DNA of 64,000 nt from Clostridia bacterium. Its GTDB lineage: Bacteria; Bacillota; Clostridia; Christensenellales; Aristaeellaceae. The stretch lies in the NCBI GenBank assembly GCA_017395065.1, contig JAFPWH010000020.1, positions 1-64,000 on the forward strand, given 5' to 3'. The notes under the pieces are model-generated. The model was not told where the DNA came from, ran no database searches, and saw nothing but the letters and a program-made list of their open reading frames with translations. Shown piece by piece: positions 27,342 through 34,805 of the stretch (positions within the stretch are counted from its first letter, which is position 1; the number at the start of each line of letters is the position of its first letter). The translations under genes and the position numbers were made by a program.

Positions 27342-28570
27342 AGGATGCGCCTTGCCTCCATGTAGAAGCGCTTCTCGTCCGCCTCGCCCATCGAAAAGCT
27401 CTTGCGCGGCAGAACGCCGTTTTGCCTGACCGAGGGAAACAGCGCCGCTTTGTCGATCGTGCCGAGCTCTATGCCGGCCGCGCCGCTCTTTTGACAGACC
27501 TCCCTCAGCGCTTCCTCCCCGTGCACGTAGTCGATCGACGCCTCCGGGTGCGAAGAGAGATACCCGTCCAAAAACGCCTGCAGGTGCACCGCGGGCAGCA
27601 CGTCCTCGGCGCCTTTGATCGCGTAGGAGCCCGCGCCCAAAAAGCGAACGGCGCTGCCCTCCGCAAGGCTCAGACCCCGCTTTGCAAGGTAGGCGGAAAA
27701 CGCGTCCCTGAGCACACAGGCGTCCGCGCCGAACACCGCGCGGTGGATCGGGCGGAACAGAAGCGCCCCGCAGTGCAGGTTCACGATTTCGACGAGCGCG
27801 TACCGCGCGGGATGGTTTTGCTTTTCTTTTTCACTCAGCGACTTTTTCAGCTTTTCCCAGCAGGCCTTGGCGGTCGCCAGAGAGTGGTTGCCGTCGCCGA
27901 CCGCAGCGAGAAAGCCTTTTCCTTCCTCAAACAGCCTTTTCAGCGCCTCGTCTATGCGCTTTAATTCGCTCTCCCCTTCGATCTTCCAGCCGCTCAAGTG
28001 TCCGCCGCCGAGCATCAGCTCGAAGTCGTACAGCTTCCCCGTTTCCTTTACGCGCGCATAGGCCGCTTCGACGAGCGTGCCCTTGGGGTCATCCACGAGC
28101 AGCATGATGTGCGGGCATTCCAGCGGCGCGCCTTCGCGGATCTTTACGCGGGGCGGCAGCCTTTCGATGATCGTGCCCTCGCTGGCGCGAACGGGCCGGT
28201 CGTTGCCGGGGGCAAATTCGTAGGCGTCCAGGTCGACCTTGCCGACGAGGCCGGGGCGAAGGCCCGACGCCGTCTTTCGCAGCGTGAGCACGAAGCCGTC
28301 CGTCACCCGGCGGGTAAGGACGCCTTCGTCCAGATAGCGCCGCATGCAGTCGCGTATGAAGGGCAGGCGCCGGTCGGCCTGATCCAGCCGGATCTCGGGC
28401 TGAATGAGGTTGAGCGTACTGGGCGAAGAACCCACCGTTTCCTCCACCTTCTGCCAGTATTCGCTCTGGCTGGTGTACTGGTCGCAGGCGATGACCGCCC
28501 AGCGCGTCAGATCCACGCCCGCGGCGGGCAAAAGGATGTCCGCCGGGGAAATGCCGTGACAAAAGCTCAT
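27338..28570 (-). CDS. DUF1015 family protein (serine-pathway associated)
   Basis: 410 aa, full length for DUF1015 (opening PADILLPAAGVDLTRWAVIACDQYTSQ in parts; FLAAVGDGNHSLATAKACWE; VEIVNLHCGALLFRPIHR). The conserved D-G-N-H-S looks like an active-site loop. The biochemical role was not recognised with certainty; the repeated genomic link with serA and serC points to serine metabolism. GAGGTAG lies 10 nt before ATG 28570. A 76-bp gap with a hairpin separates it from serA; its stop overlaps the Crp/Fnr start. Confidence 0.88.
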   Translation of the reverse strand: MSFCHGISPADILLPAAGVDLTRWAVIACDQYTSQSEYWQKVEETVGSSPSTLNLIQPEIRLDQADRRLPFIRDCMRRYLDEGVLTRRVTDGFVLTLRKTASGLRPGLVGKVDLDAYEFAPGNDRPVRASEGTIIERLPPRVKIREGAPLECPHIMLLVDDPKGTLVEAAYARVKETGKLYDFELMLGGGHLSGWKIEGESELKRIDEALKRLFEEGKGFLAAVGDGNHSLATAKACWEKLKKSLSEKEKQNHPARYALVEIVNLHCGALLFRPIHRAVFGADACVLRDAFSAYLAKRGLSLAEGSAVRFLGAGSYAIKGAEDVLPAVHLQAFLDGYLSSHPEASIDYVHGEEALREVCQKSGAAGIELGTIDKAALFPSVRQNGVLPRKSFSMGEADEKRFYMEARRIL

Positions 28571-28600
28571 ATTCTTGTAACTACCTCAACATAAATTCAA

Positions 28601-28628
28601 GGGCGATGGCGCGTGTGCGCCGTCGCCC
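28601..28628 (-). other. Intercistronic hairpin between serA and DUF1015
   Basis: 12-bp stem GGGCGATGGCGC / GCGCCGTCGCCC with loop GTGT and one G-U pair. No U-tract follows on the minus strand, so it is more likely a transcript-stability or partial-termination element than a full terminator. Confidence 0.6.
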
Positions 28629-28646
28629 CGCAAAGTGTTTTCGCTT

Positions 28647-29813
28647 TTACTTCAGCACCCTGATCTCGTAGACCGTCTCCAGCGCGCTGATCTCGTTTAT
28701 GAGCGCGTCGGTGGGGTCGCCGTCGAGGTCGAGGATCGTGACGGCGTGGGTTCCCCTGGACTTGTTGAGCATGTTGCTGATGTTGATGTTTCTGGCAGAG
28801 ACGCGGCTGGTCACCGACGAGACCACGTTGGGCACGTTTTTGTGCAGAACGATCAGCCTGGGGCTGGTCAGCGCGCCGGGATCGGCGGCGGGGAAGTTGA
28901 CGGAGTTGACGATGGTGCCGGTTTTAAGATAGTCGTCCAGCTGCCTTATCGCCATGCGCACGCAGTTGTCCTCGCTCTCGGGCGTCGACGCGCCCAGGTG
29001 CGGCACGCACACGACGTTCTTTACGCCCAGCAGCTTTTCGCTGGGGAAATCGCAGACGTAGCGGCGCAGCTGCCCGTTTTCGAGGGCGGAAATCACGTCG
29101 TCAGCCACCACGAGCTCGCCCCTTGCAAAGTTGAGCAGCGCCGCGCCCTTCTTCATGCGGGAAAAGACCGAGGCGTTGAAGGAGCCGCGCGTTTCGTCCG
29201 TCAGGGGCACGTGCACGGTCACGTAGTCCGCGTTTTCAATGATCTCGTCCTGGCTCTTGGCGTGCCTGACCGCGCGGGAGAGCTTCCAGGCGTTTTCGAC
29301 GGAGATGTAGGGGTCGTAGCCCAAAACCGTCATGCCCAGCGCGGCGGCGGCGTTAGCGACCTGCAGGCCGATCGCGCCAAGGCCGATCACGCCCAGCGTC
29401 TTGCCCATGATCTCGGGGCCGACGAAGGCTTTTTTGCCCTTTTCGACCAGCTTTTCCACTTCGGCGCCCTGGCCCTTCAGGCCGTTTGCCCATTCGATGC
29501 CGCCGGCGATGTCGCGCGAGGCCAGCAAAAGCCCGGCGAGCACCAGCTCTTTTACGGCGTTGGCGTTCGCGCCGGGGGTGTTGAAGACGACCACGCCCTT
29601 TTCGGCCAGCTCGTCCAGCGGGATGTTGTTTACACCGACGCCCGCGCGGGCGACCGCCCAGACGCTTTTTTCGATTTCGTAGGAATGCATGTCCGCGCTG
29701 CGCACGATGATCGCGTCGGGCGCGTCGCATTCGGTGCAAAGGTTGTATTCGCTTTCGCTTACGACCTCATTCCATACGGGCGAGACCGGGTTGAGCAGTT
29801 TTACGTTTTTCAT
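28647..29813 (-). CDS. serA: D-3-phosphoglycerate dehydrogenase
   Basis: First step of serine synthesis, NAD-dependent oxidation of 3-phosphoglycerate. 388 aa, the short bacterial type: substrate domain, Rossmann domain (GVIGLGAIGLQVANAAAALG), catalytic R/E/H set (ARAGVGVNNIP; FARGELV; VPHLGASTPESEDN) and a C-terminal ACT-like region (NISNMLNKSRGTHAVTILDLDG, in parts) that may bind serine. ATG overlaps the serC stop (ATGA). Confidence 0.96.
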   Translation of the reverse strand: MKNVKLLNPVSPVWNEVVSESEYNLCTECDAPDAIIVRSADMHSYEIEKSVWAVARAGVGVNNIPLDELAEKGVVVFNTPGANANAVKELVLAGLLLASRDIAGGIEWANGLKGQGAEVEKLVEKGKKAFVGPEIMGKTLGVIGLGAIGLQVANAAAALGMTVLGYDPYISVENAWKLSRAVRHAKSQDEIIENADYVTVHVPLTDETRGSFNASVFSRMKKGAALLNFARGELVVADDVISALENGQLRRYVCDFPSEKLLGVKNVVCVPHLGASTPESEDNCVRMAIRQLDDYLKTGTIVNSVNFPAADPGALTSPRLIVLHKNVPNVVSSVTSRVSARNINISNMLNKSRGTHAVTILDLDGDPTDALINEISALETVYEIRVLK

Positions 29814-30892
29814 AGCTTGACCTTCTCCGTTTCAAACTCTTTCATCACGTCGATCAGCTTCTGAACGCCCGCGACCGGCATGGCGTTGTAGATGCTTGCG
29901 CGCATGCCGCCGACCAGGCGATGGCCCTTGATGTTCGAGATGCCGTTGGCGGTCGCGAACTTTACGAACTCGGCGTCGAGGTCCGCGCTGTCGGTGCGGA
30001 AGGTGACGTTCATCAGCGACCTGTGCTCGCGGGCGGCCGTGCCCTTGAACAGCTTGCTTTCGTCGAGGTAATCGTACAGCAGTTTCGCCTTTACCTGATT
30101 GCGCATGTAGATCACGCGCACGCCGCCCTCTTTTTTGAGCCATTCCAGGCACAGGCCCGCCATGTAGATGGGGTAAGTGGCGGGGGTGTTGAGCATGGAG
30201 CCGGCCTCGGCCTGTTTTTTCCAGTCGAAGATCTTCGGGGTCTCCTTGCGGGCCTGACCGATCAGGTCCTTGCGCACGATGACCACGACGACGCCCGCGG
30301 GGCCGATGTTCTTCTGCGCGCCCGCGAAGATCACGCCGAACTTGTTGACGTCGACGGGCTCGGACAGTATGTTGGACGACATATCGGCGACGAGCGGCAC
30401 GTTTCCGGTATCCGGAATGGAGGTGTAGCGCGTGCCGAAGATGGTGTTGTTGGTCGTGATGTAGAAATAATCCGCGTCCCTGGACATGTTTTCCGGCTTG
30501 ATTACGGGGATGTAGGTGTAGTTGTCGTCCCTGGAGGAAGCGACCACGTTGACCTCGCCGTACTTTTGCGCCTCGACCAGCGCGCCGTGGGCAAAGTTTC
30601 CGCTGTCCACATAGTCCGCCTTGGTCTTCATCAGGTTCATCGGGATCGCCGCGAACTGGCCCGTAGCGCCGCCCTGCAGCATGAGCACCTCGTAGTCGTC
30701 GCTGATGCCCATCAGTTCGCGCAGCAGGCTGACCACGTGGTCGTAGATCTCAATATAGTCCTTGGAGCGGTGGCTCATCTCCATGACGGACATGCCGCTG
30801 TTTCCGTAGGACATCATTTCGGAGGCTGCCCTCTGCAGCGCCTCTTCGGGCAGCATGGAGGGGCCGGCCGCAAAATTGTAAACGCGGTTCAT
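29810..30892 (-). CDS. serC: Phosphoserine aminotransferase
   Basis: PLP enzyme converting 3-phosphohydroxypyruvate to phosphoserine. 360 aa. N-terminal YNFAAGPSMLPEEALQRA; PLP-lysine segment FAGAQKNIGPAG; C-terminal RLVGGMRASIYNAMPVAGVQ. First gene of the serC-serA-DUF1015-Crp operon, with AAGGAG and a consensus promoter directly upstream. No serB is in the window. Confidence 0.97.
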   Translation of the reverse strand: MNRVYNFAAGPSMLPEEALQRAASEMMSYGNSGMSVMEMSHRSKDYIEIYDHVVSLLRELMGISDDYEVLMLQGGATGQFAAIPMNLMKTKADYVDSGNFAHGALVEAQKYGEVNVVASSRDDNYTYIPVIKPENMSRDADYFYITTNNTIFGTRYTSIPDTGNVPLVADMSSNILSEPVDVNKFGVIFAGAQKNIGPAGVVVVIVRKDLIGQARKETPKIFDWKKQAEAGSMLNTPATYPIYMAGLCLEWLKKEGGVRVIYMRNQVKAKLLYDYLDESKLFKGTAAREHRSLMNVTFRTDSADLDAEFVKFATANGISNIKGHRLVGGMRASIYNAMPVAGVQKLIDVMKEFETEKVKL

Positions 30893-30923
30893 TTGGTATT
30901 CTCCTTATAACGTGATGGGCTGT

Positions 30924-30952
30924 ATTATACGCCCGAAGGAATAAAAATGCAA
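30924..30952 (-). promoter_or_regulatory. Sigma-A promoter of the ser operon
   Basis: TTGCAT (30952-30947), 17-bp spacer, TATAAT (30929-30924). The leader is short (about 25 nt), leaving no space for a riboswitch or T-box. Confidence 0.87.
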
Positions 30953-31043
30953 GTCTCTAAAACAAAAATATGCAAATTTAATCTAAAATACTCTTTTACG
31001 CGCCGAAATTTGTAATTATGAAGTTCTTAAAATGCATAAATAG

Positions 31044-31075
31044 GGCTCTGAAGCGTCGCTTCCGCTTTCAGAGCC
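31044..31075 (-). terminator. Terminator-like hairpin after trmB
   Basis: Stem GGCTCTGAAAGCG / CGCTTCAGAGCC on the minus strand with one bulge, directly after the trmB stop. It is followed by a U-rich but interrupted tract (CTATTTATGCATTTT). It likely ends the recN-trmB transcript. Confidence 0.65.
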
Positions 31076-31077
31076 GT

Positions 31078-31737
31078 CTATATTTTCACCGCGATGAGCG
31101 CCTTGATCGGTTTTCCCTCGTCCATGAACATCTTTTCGTGTTCGCTGACGTAGTTCGTGATCCCCTGCTCGCGAGCGAGGTCGTAGGTTATAAATTTTAT
31201 GTCGAAGCCGGCGTCCGGGAAGTAGCGAAGGGAGTCCTTAAACAGCTCGTCGTCGTCGGTCTTGAAGAAGACTTCGGCGTTTTCCGCCATGAAGGCGCGG
31301 TAGAGCGTCAGAAGCTTCGTGTGCGTCAGGCGGTGCTTGGACTGTCTGCGCCGCTGCGTCCAGGGGTTGGGAAAGCTTATGTAGACGCGCTCCACCCGGT
31401 CGTTTTCGTCGAACATGCGGTCGATCAACTCGATTTCGTGGATGGCGAGCTTTATGTTGTCCATGGGGCGAATTCCCGAAAACGCGCTTTCGACGTTGCG
31501 CTTTGCGACGCCGAGGACGCTATAGTTTATGTCGATTGCCACGAAGTTGACGTCCGGTTCGTGAAGCGCCATCTGAGAGGTGGAGACGCCCTTTCCGCAG
31601 CCAAGCTCCACGTGCAGCGACAAAGCGGGGTTTGCAAAGGACTGCCGCCATTTTCCGCGCAGCGCGTCCGGCTCGCCTACGTAAAACGGGCAGCTTTCCA
31701 GTTCCGGGCGCGCCCATTTTTTAAGCCGCATCCTCAT
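31078..31737 (-). CDS. trmB: tRNA (guanine46-N7)-methyltransferase
   Basis: 219 aa. SAM-binding LHVELGCGKGVSTSQMAL, then FVAIDINYSVLGVAKRN and the conserved ISFPNPWTQRRRQSKHRLTH (in parts) tRNA-binding segment; F-K-T-D-D-D-E-L-F near residue 160. ATG overlaps the recN stop as ATGA. Its place after recN is unusual: in B. subtilis spoIVB-spo0A lie there. Confidence 0.96.
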   Translation of the reverse strand: MRMRLKKWARPELESCPFYVGEPDALRGKWRQSFANPALSLHVELGCGKGVSTSQMALHEPDVNFVAIDINYSVLGVAKRNVESAFSGIRPMDNIKLAIHEIELIDRMFDENDRVERVYISFPNPWTQRRRQSKHRLTHTKLLTLYRAFMAENAEVFFKTDDDELFKDSLRYFPDAGFDIKFITYDLAREQGITNYVSEHEKMFMDEGKPIKALIAVKI

Positions 31738-33446
31738 GATCCGGCCCCCTCGCGCAGCAGCTGCTTTCTCGCCTCCGCGCTTTTGAGCATGCTCTTTGCG
31801 TGCTCGGTGCGGCTTTCGTCGGTCTCCGCGCCGCCGACCAGGCGCGAGATCTCCTCCACCCTGCCCTCAAAGTCCAGCTTCGTTACGGCAGAGCCCGTTC
31901 TTCCGCCGCGCACGGTCTTTTCCACGACGTACTGCGTATCCGCCAGCGCCGCGATCTGCGCAAGGTGCGTAACGCACACGACCTGCTTGTTTTTGCCCAG
32001 CAGGCTCATCTTTTCGCCCACGGTCTGCGCCATGCGGCCGGAGATGCCCGTGTCGATCTCGTCGAAGATCATCGTGTCGATGCCGTCGTTTTCGGCGAGG
32101 ATCACCTTGAGCGCCAGCATCAGGCGCGAAATCTCGCCGCCAGAGGCGATGGCAGCCAGGGGCTTGAGCGGCTCGCCCGGGTTCGTGGAGACCATGAATT
32201 CGACGTCCCGGTCGCCGCCGGCGCTTATTTCTTTTCGGGGTCTGAAGTCCACGCGGAAGACGGTCGAGCCCATGCCCAGTTCCTTGAGCTGCTTCATGAC
32301 CTCCGTCTCCAGCTTTTCAGAGCTTATCTTCCGCACATCGTACAGGCGGTCCGCGCATTCCTTGAGCTTTGCTGCGGCTTGATCCAGCGCCTGCTTGGCT
32401 TCCTCGCGGCTCGAATCCATGTTTTCGATGCGCTTCAATTCCTCGCGCACGCTCCGGCCGTGCTCGAGCACGTCTTTTATTTCAGGGCCGTATTTGCGCT
32501 TGAGCTTCTTGATCGTCTCCAGCCTGTCCTGCACGCGTTCCGCCTCGGCGGGGTCGAAGGACAGCTCCTCATAGCGGCTCTGCACCTCGTAGCCGATGTC
32601 CTTTACGGCAAAAAGCAGCTCCTCCAGCCGCGCGGCCAGTTCGCTGTAGGCGGGGTCGATGTCCGAAACGGCGCCGAGCGCGTCGGCGGCCTTTTTGATG
32701 CTGTCCTGTGCGCTCAGGCTCTTGCCGCCCTGGTAGAGCCTTTCATAGGCGACGCGCACGTACTGGGTCAGCTTTTCGGCGTTGTCGTAGATTTTGCTCT
32801 TTTGCAGAAGCTCCTCTTCCTCGTCTTCTCTAAGCTTTGCCGCCGTGATCTCCTTGTTCTGAAGGTTGAGAAGGTCGAGCCTTAGCATGAGCTCCCGTTC
32901 GTCCCGGTCCAATTGCTCCGAGGCGCGCTTTGCCGCAAGGTATTCGGCGTGGGCCGCCTTCATTTCGGAAAGCGCCGAAAAGGCCTCCTCGCCCGCGAAC
33001 GCGTCCAGATACTGCACGTGGTTCGCGGGGGAAAGCAGCCTTTGGTGCTCCTGCTGGCCGTGCAGGTCCACGAGCGTGGAAGCAAAGTCCCTGAGCGTCG
33101 CCTGCGGGACGAGCGTTCCGTTGATGCGGCAGACGTTTCTGCCGGCTGCGTTGATGTCGCGGCTCAGCTCCACGTAGCCGTCGTCGTAGTCGATGCCGCT
33201 TTCGTCCAGATACGCTTTGGCGCCGTCACAGTTCTGTATGTCGAACAGCGCCTTTACGCTTGCCTTCTCTTCGCCGGTTCGCAAAAGCTCCCTGCCGCCC
33301 CGCTGGCCCAGGGCCAGGTTCACGCAGTCCACCACGATGGACTTGCCCGCGCCGGTCTCGCCGGTCAGCGCGTTGAGCCCGCGGTCAAATTCGATCGTGA
33401 GAGATTCGATCAGGGCGATGTTCCTGATGGTCAGTTCGCAAAGCAT
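31734..33446 (-). CDS. recN: DNA repair protein RecN
   Basis: SMC-like ATPase for double-strand break repair. 570 aa: N-terminal Walker A GETGAGKSIVVD, long coiled coils from about 150 to 370, and C-terminal ABC signature ASGGEISRLMLALK with Walker B TMIFDEIDTGISG. Normal length. It lies 13 bp after argR and overlaps trmB. Part of the housekeeping supercluster. Confidence 0.97.
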   Translation of the reverse strand: MLCELTIRNIALIESLTIEFDRGLNALTGETGAGKSIVVDCVNLALGQRGGRELLRTGEEKASVKALFDIQNCDGAKAYLDESGIDYDDGYVELSRDINAAGRNVCRINGTLVPQATLRDFASTLVDLHGQQEHQRLLSPANHVQYLDAFAGEEAFSALSEMKAAHAEYLAAKRASEQLDRDERELMLRLDLLNLQNKEITAAKLREDEEEELLQKSKIYDNAEKLTQYVRVAYERLYQGGKSLSAQDSIKKAADALGAVSDIDPAYSELAARLEELLFAVKDIGYEVQSRYEELSFDPAEAERVQDRLETIKKLKRKYGPEIKDVLEHGRSVREELKRIENMDSSREEAKQALDQAAAKLKECADRLYDVRKISSEKLETEVMKQLKELGMGSTVFRVDFRPRKEISAGGDRDVEFMVSTNPGEPLKPLAAIASGGEISRLMLALKVILAENDGIDTMIFDEIDTGISGRMAQTVGEKMSLLGKNKQVVCVTHLAQIAALADTQYVVEKTVRGGRTGSAVTKLDFEGRVEEISRLVGGAETDESRTEHAKSMLKSAEARKQLLREGAGS

Positions 33447-33459
33447 AAAGCGTTCTTCT

Positions 33460-33909
33460 TCACCCGATCAGCGCGCTTAGGCGCTTCATGACGTCGCTTA
33501 CGTCCTCGATGTTTTTGACGATGGCAAGCACCGTGTTGTCGCCGGCGATCGTGCCCACGATCTCGGGCCAGTTCAGGTTGTCCAGCGTCTCGGCGGCGGC
33601 CTGCGCGGAAGCACTGATGGTCTTTAGCACGATCAGGTTGCCCGCGTTGTTGACCGACAGCACCGTGTCGCTGAAGATGCGCATGTGCCTGTCCATCGCG
33701 TGCTTGGGCGAGTTGTCCGCCGCGGCGTACTTGTAGCCGCCGCCGGCCGAGGCGACCTTGATGAGCATGAGCTCCTTGATGTCGCGGGAAATGGTGGCCT
33801 GCGTGACCCGGATGCCGTTTTGCTCCAATTGCTGCGCAAGCTCCTCCTGCGTCTCGATCTCGTTGTTGGCGATGATATCCAGTATAAGCGCGTGACGCTT
33901 GGACTTCAT
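33460..33909 (-). CDS. argR: Arginine repressor ArgR/AhrC
   Basis: 149 aa from ATG 33909 (GGGGAG upstream). N-terminal winged helix KRHALILDIIANNEIETQEE and TQATISRDIKELMLIKV; C-terminal oligomerisation/arginine domain with AGDNTVLAIVKNIEDVSDVM. It represses arginine synthesis and activates catabolism when bound to L-Arg. Its promoter contains a palindrome over the -10 box, compatible with autoregulation. No arg structural genes are nearby. Confidence 0.96.
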   Translation of the reverse strand: MKSKRHALILDIIANNEIETQEELAQQLEQNGIRVTQATISRDIKELMLIKVASAGGGYKYAAADNSPKHAMDRHMRIFSDTVLSVNNAGNLIVLKTISASAQAAAETLDNLNWPEIVGTIAGDNTVLAIVKNIEDVSDVMKRLSALIG

Positions 33910-33934
33910 GATGCTCTCCCCTTTATTCAATCTG

Positions 33935-33968
33935 GTATAATTATACAGTATATGCGAAACATTGTCAA
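33935..33968 (-). promoter_or_regulatory. argR promoter with palindrome over the -10 box
   Basis: Perfect TTGACA (33968-33963), 17-bp spacer, perfect TATAAT (33945-33940). A 12-bp palindrome GTATAATTATAC (33935-33946) covers the -10 box and is AT-rich like ARG boxes, so ArgR autorepression is plausible but not shown. Confidence 0.8.
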
Positions 33969-34001
33969 ACACGCCCTCTTCCGGGCGGATCGTTTGCATA
34001 C

Positions 34002-34805
34002 TTATGCGCCTGCTTCGAGCGCGGCGTGGGCCTTTTCCACCGTTTCGAGGATCTTTTCGCGGCTGACGGAGTCGCCGCAAGCGTCGTTTTTCAGAAGCGT
34101 CAGAAATTCGATATTGCCCTCCGGCCCCCGGATGGGCGAAAAGCTGAGATCCCGGACGCTGATCCCGCTTTGCGTGAGAAACGAAAGCAGGTCTTCGATG
34201 ACCGATATGTGCGCTTCCCTGTCGCGCACGACGCCCTTTTCTCCGACCAGCTCCCGGCTGATTTCGAACTGCGGCTTGATCAGCGCGACGAAGTCAGCGT
34301 CCTTTTCCAGCACGCCGAACACCGCGGGCAGTACGAGCTTTAGGGAGATGAACGATACGTCCGTCGCGCCGAACTGTATGCGCTCGGCAAACATTTCCGG
34401 CCTGAGCAGCCGCGCGTTCGTTTTTTCCATCGGAACGACCCTGGGATCGCTGCGGATCTTCCAGTCCAGCAGATTGTAGCCCACGTCCACGCAGTAGACC
34501 TTCGAGGCGCCGTATCTCAGCATGATGTCGGTAAAGCCGCCCGTGGAGGAACCAATGTCTGCGCAGACCTTGCCTTCGGCCGAGATCGGAAACACCTCGA
34601 ACGCCTTTTTGAGCTTATAGGCGCCGCGGCTCACGTATTCGCCCTTTGCGCCCTTGAGCCGCAAAAGCTCCGGCCGTTTTATTGTCTGGGAGGGATAGGC
34701 GATCCTGTCCGAGCCGTACAGCGCCCTGCCCTCCATGATCAGCGCCCGGGCGCGCTCGACGCTTTCGCAGATGCCGGATAAAACCAGCGCTTCGTCCGCC
34801 CTCAT
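34002..34805 (-). CDS. tlyA: TlyA-type rRNA methyltransferase (hemolysin A family)
   Basis: 267 aa from ATG 34805, which overlaps the dxs stop as ATGA. S4 RNA-binding domain at the N-terminus (MRADEALVLSGICESVERAR), then an FtsJ/RrmJ fold: SRGAYKLKKAFEVF, SAM motif ADIGSSTGGFTDIML, ALIKPQFEISRELVGEKGVV (in parts). Family members 2'-O-methylate rRNA; many Firmicutes orthologues are uncharacterised. A long open extension upstream is discarded. Confidence 0.94.
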   Translation of the reverse strand: MRADEALVLSGICESVERARALIMEGRALYGSDRIAYPSQTIKRPELLRLKGAKGEYVSRGAYKLKKAFEVFPISAEGKVCADIGSSTGGFTDIMLRYGASKVYCVDVGYNLLDWKIRSDPRVVPMEKTNARLLRPEMFAERIQFGATDVSFISLKLVLPAVFGVLEKDADFVALIKPQFEISRELVGEKGVVRDREAHISVIEDLLSFLTQSGISVRDLSFSPIRGPEGNIEFLTLLKNDACGDSVSREKILETVEKAHAALEAGA

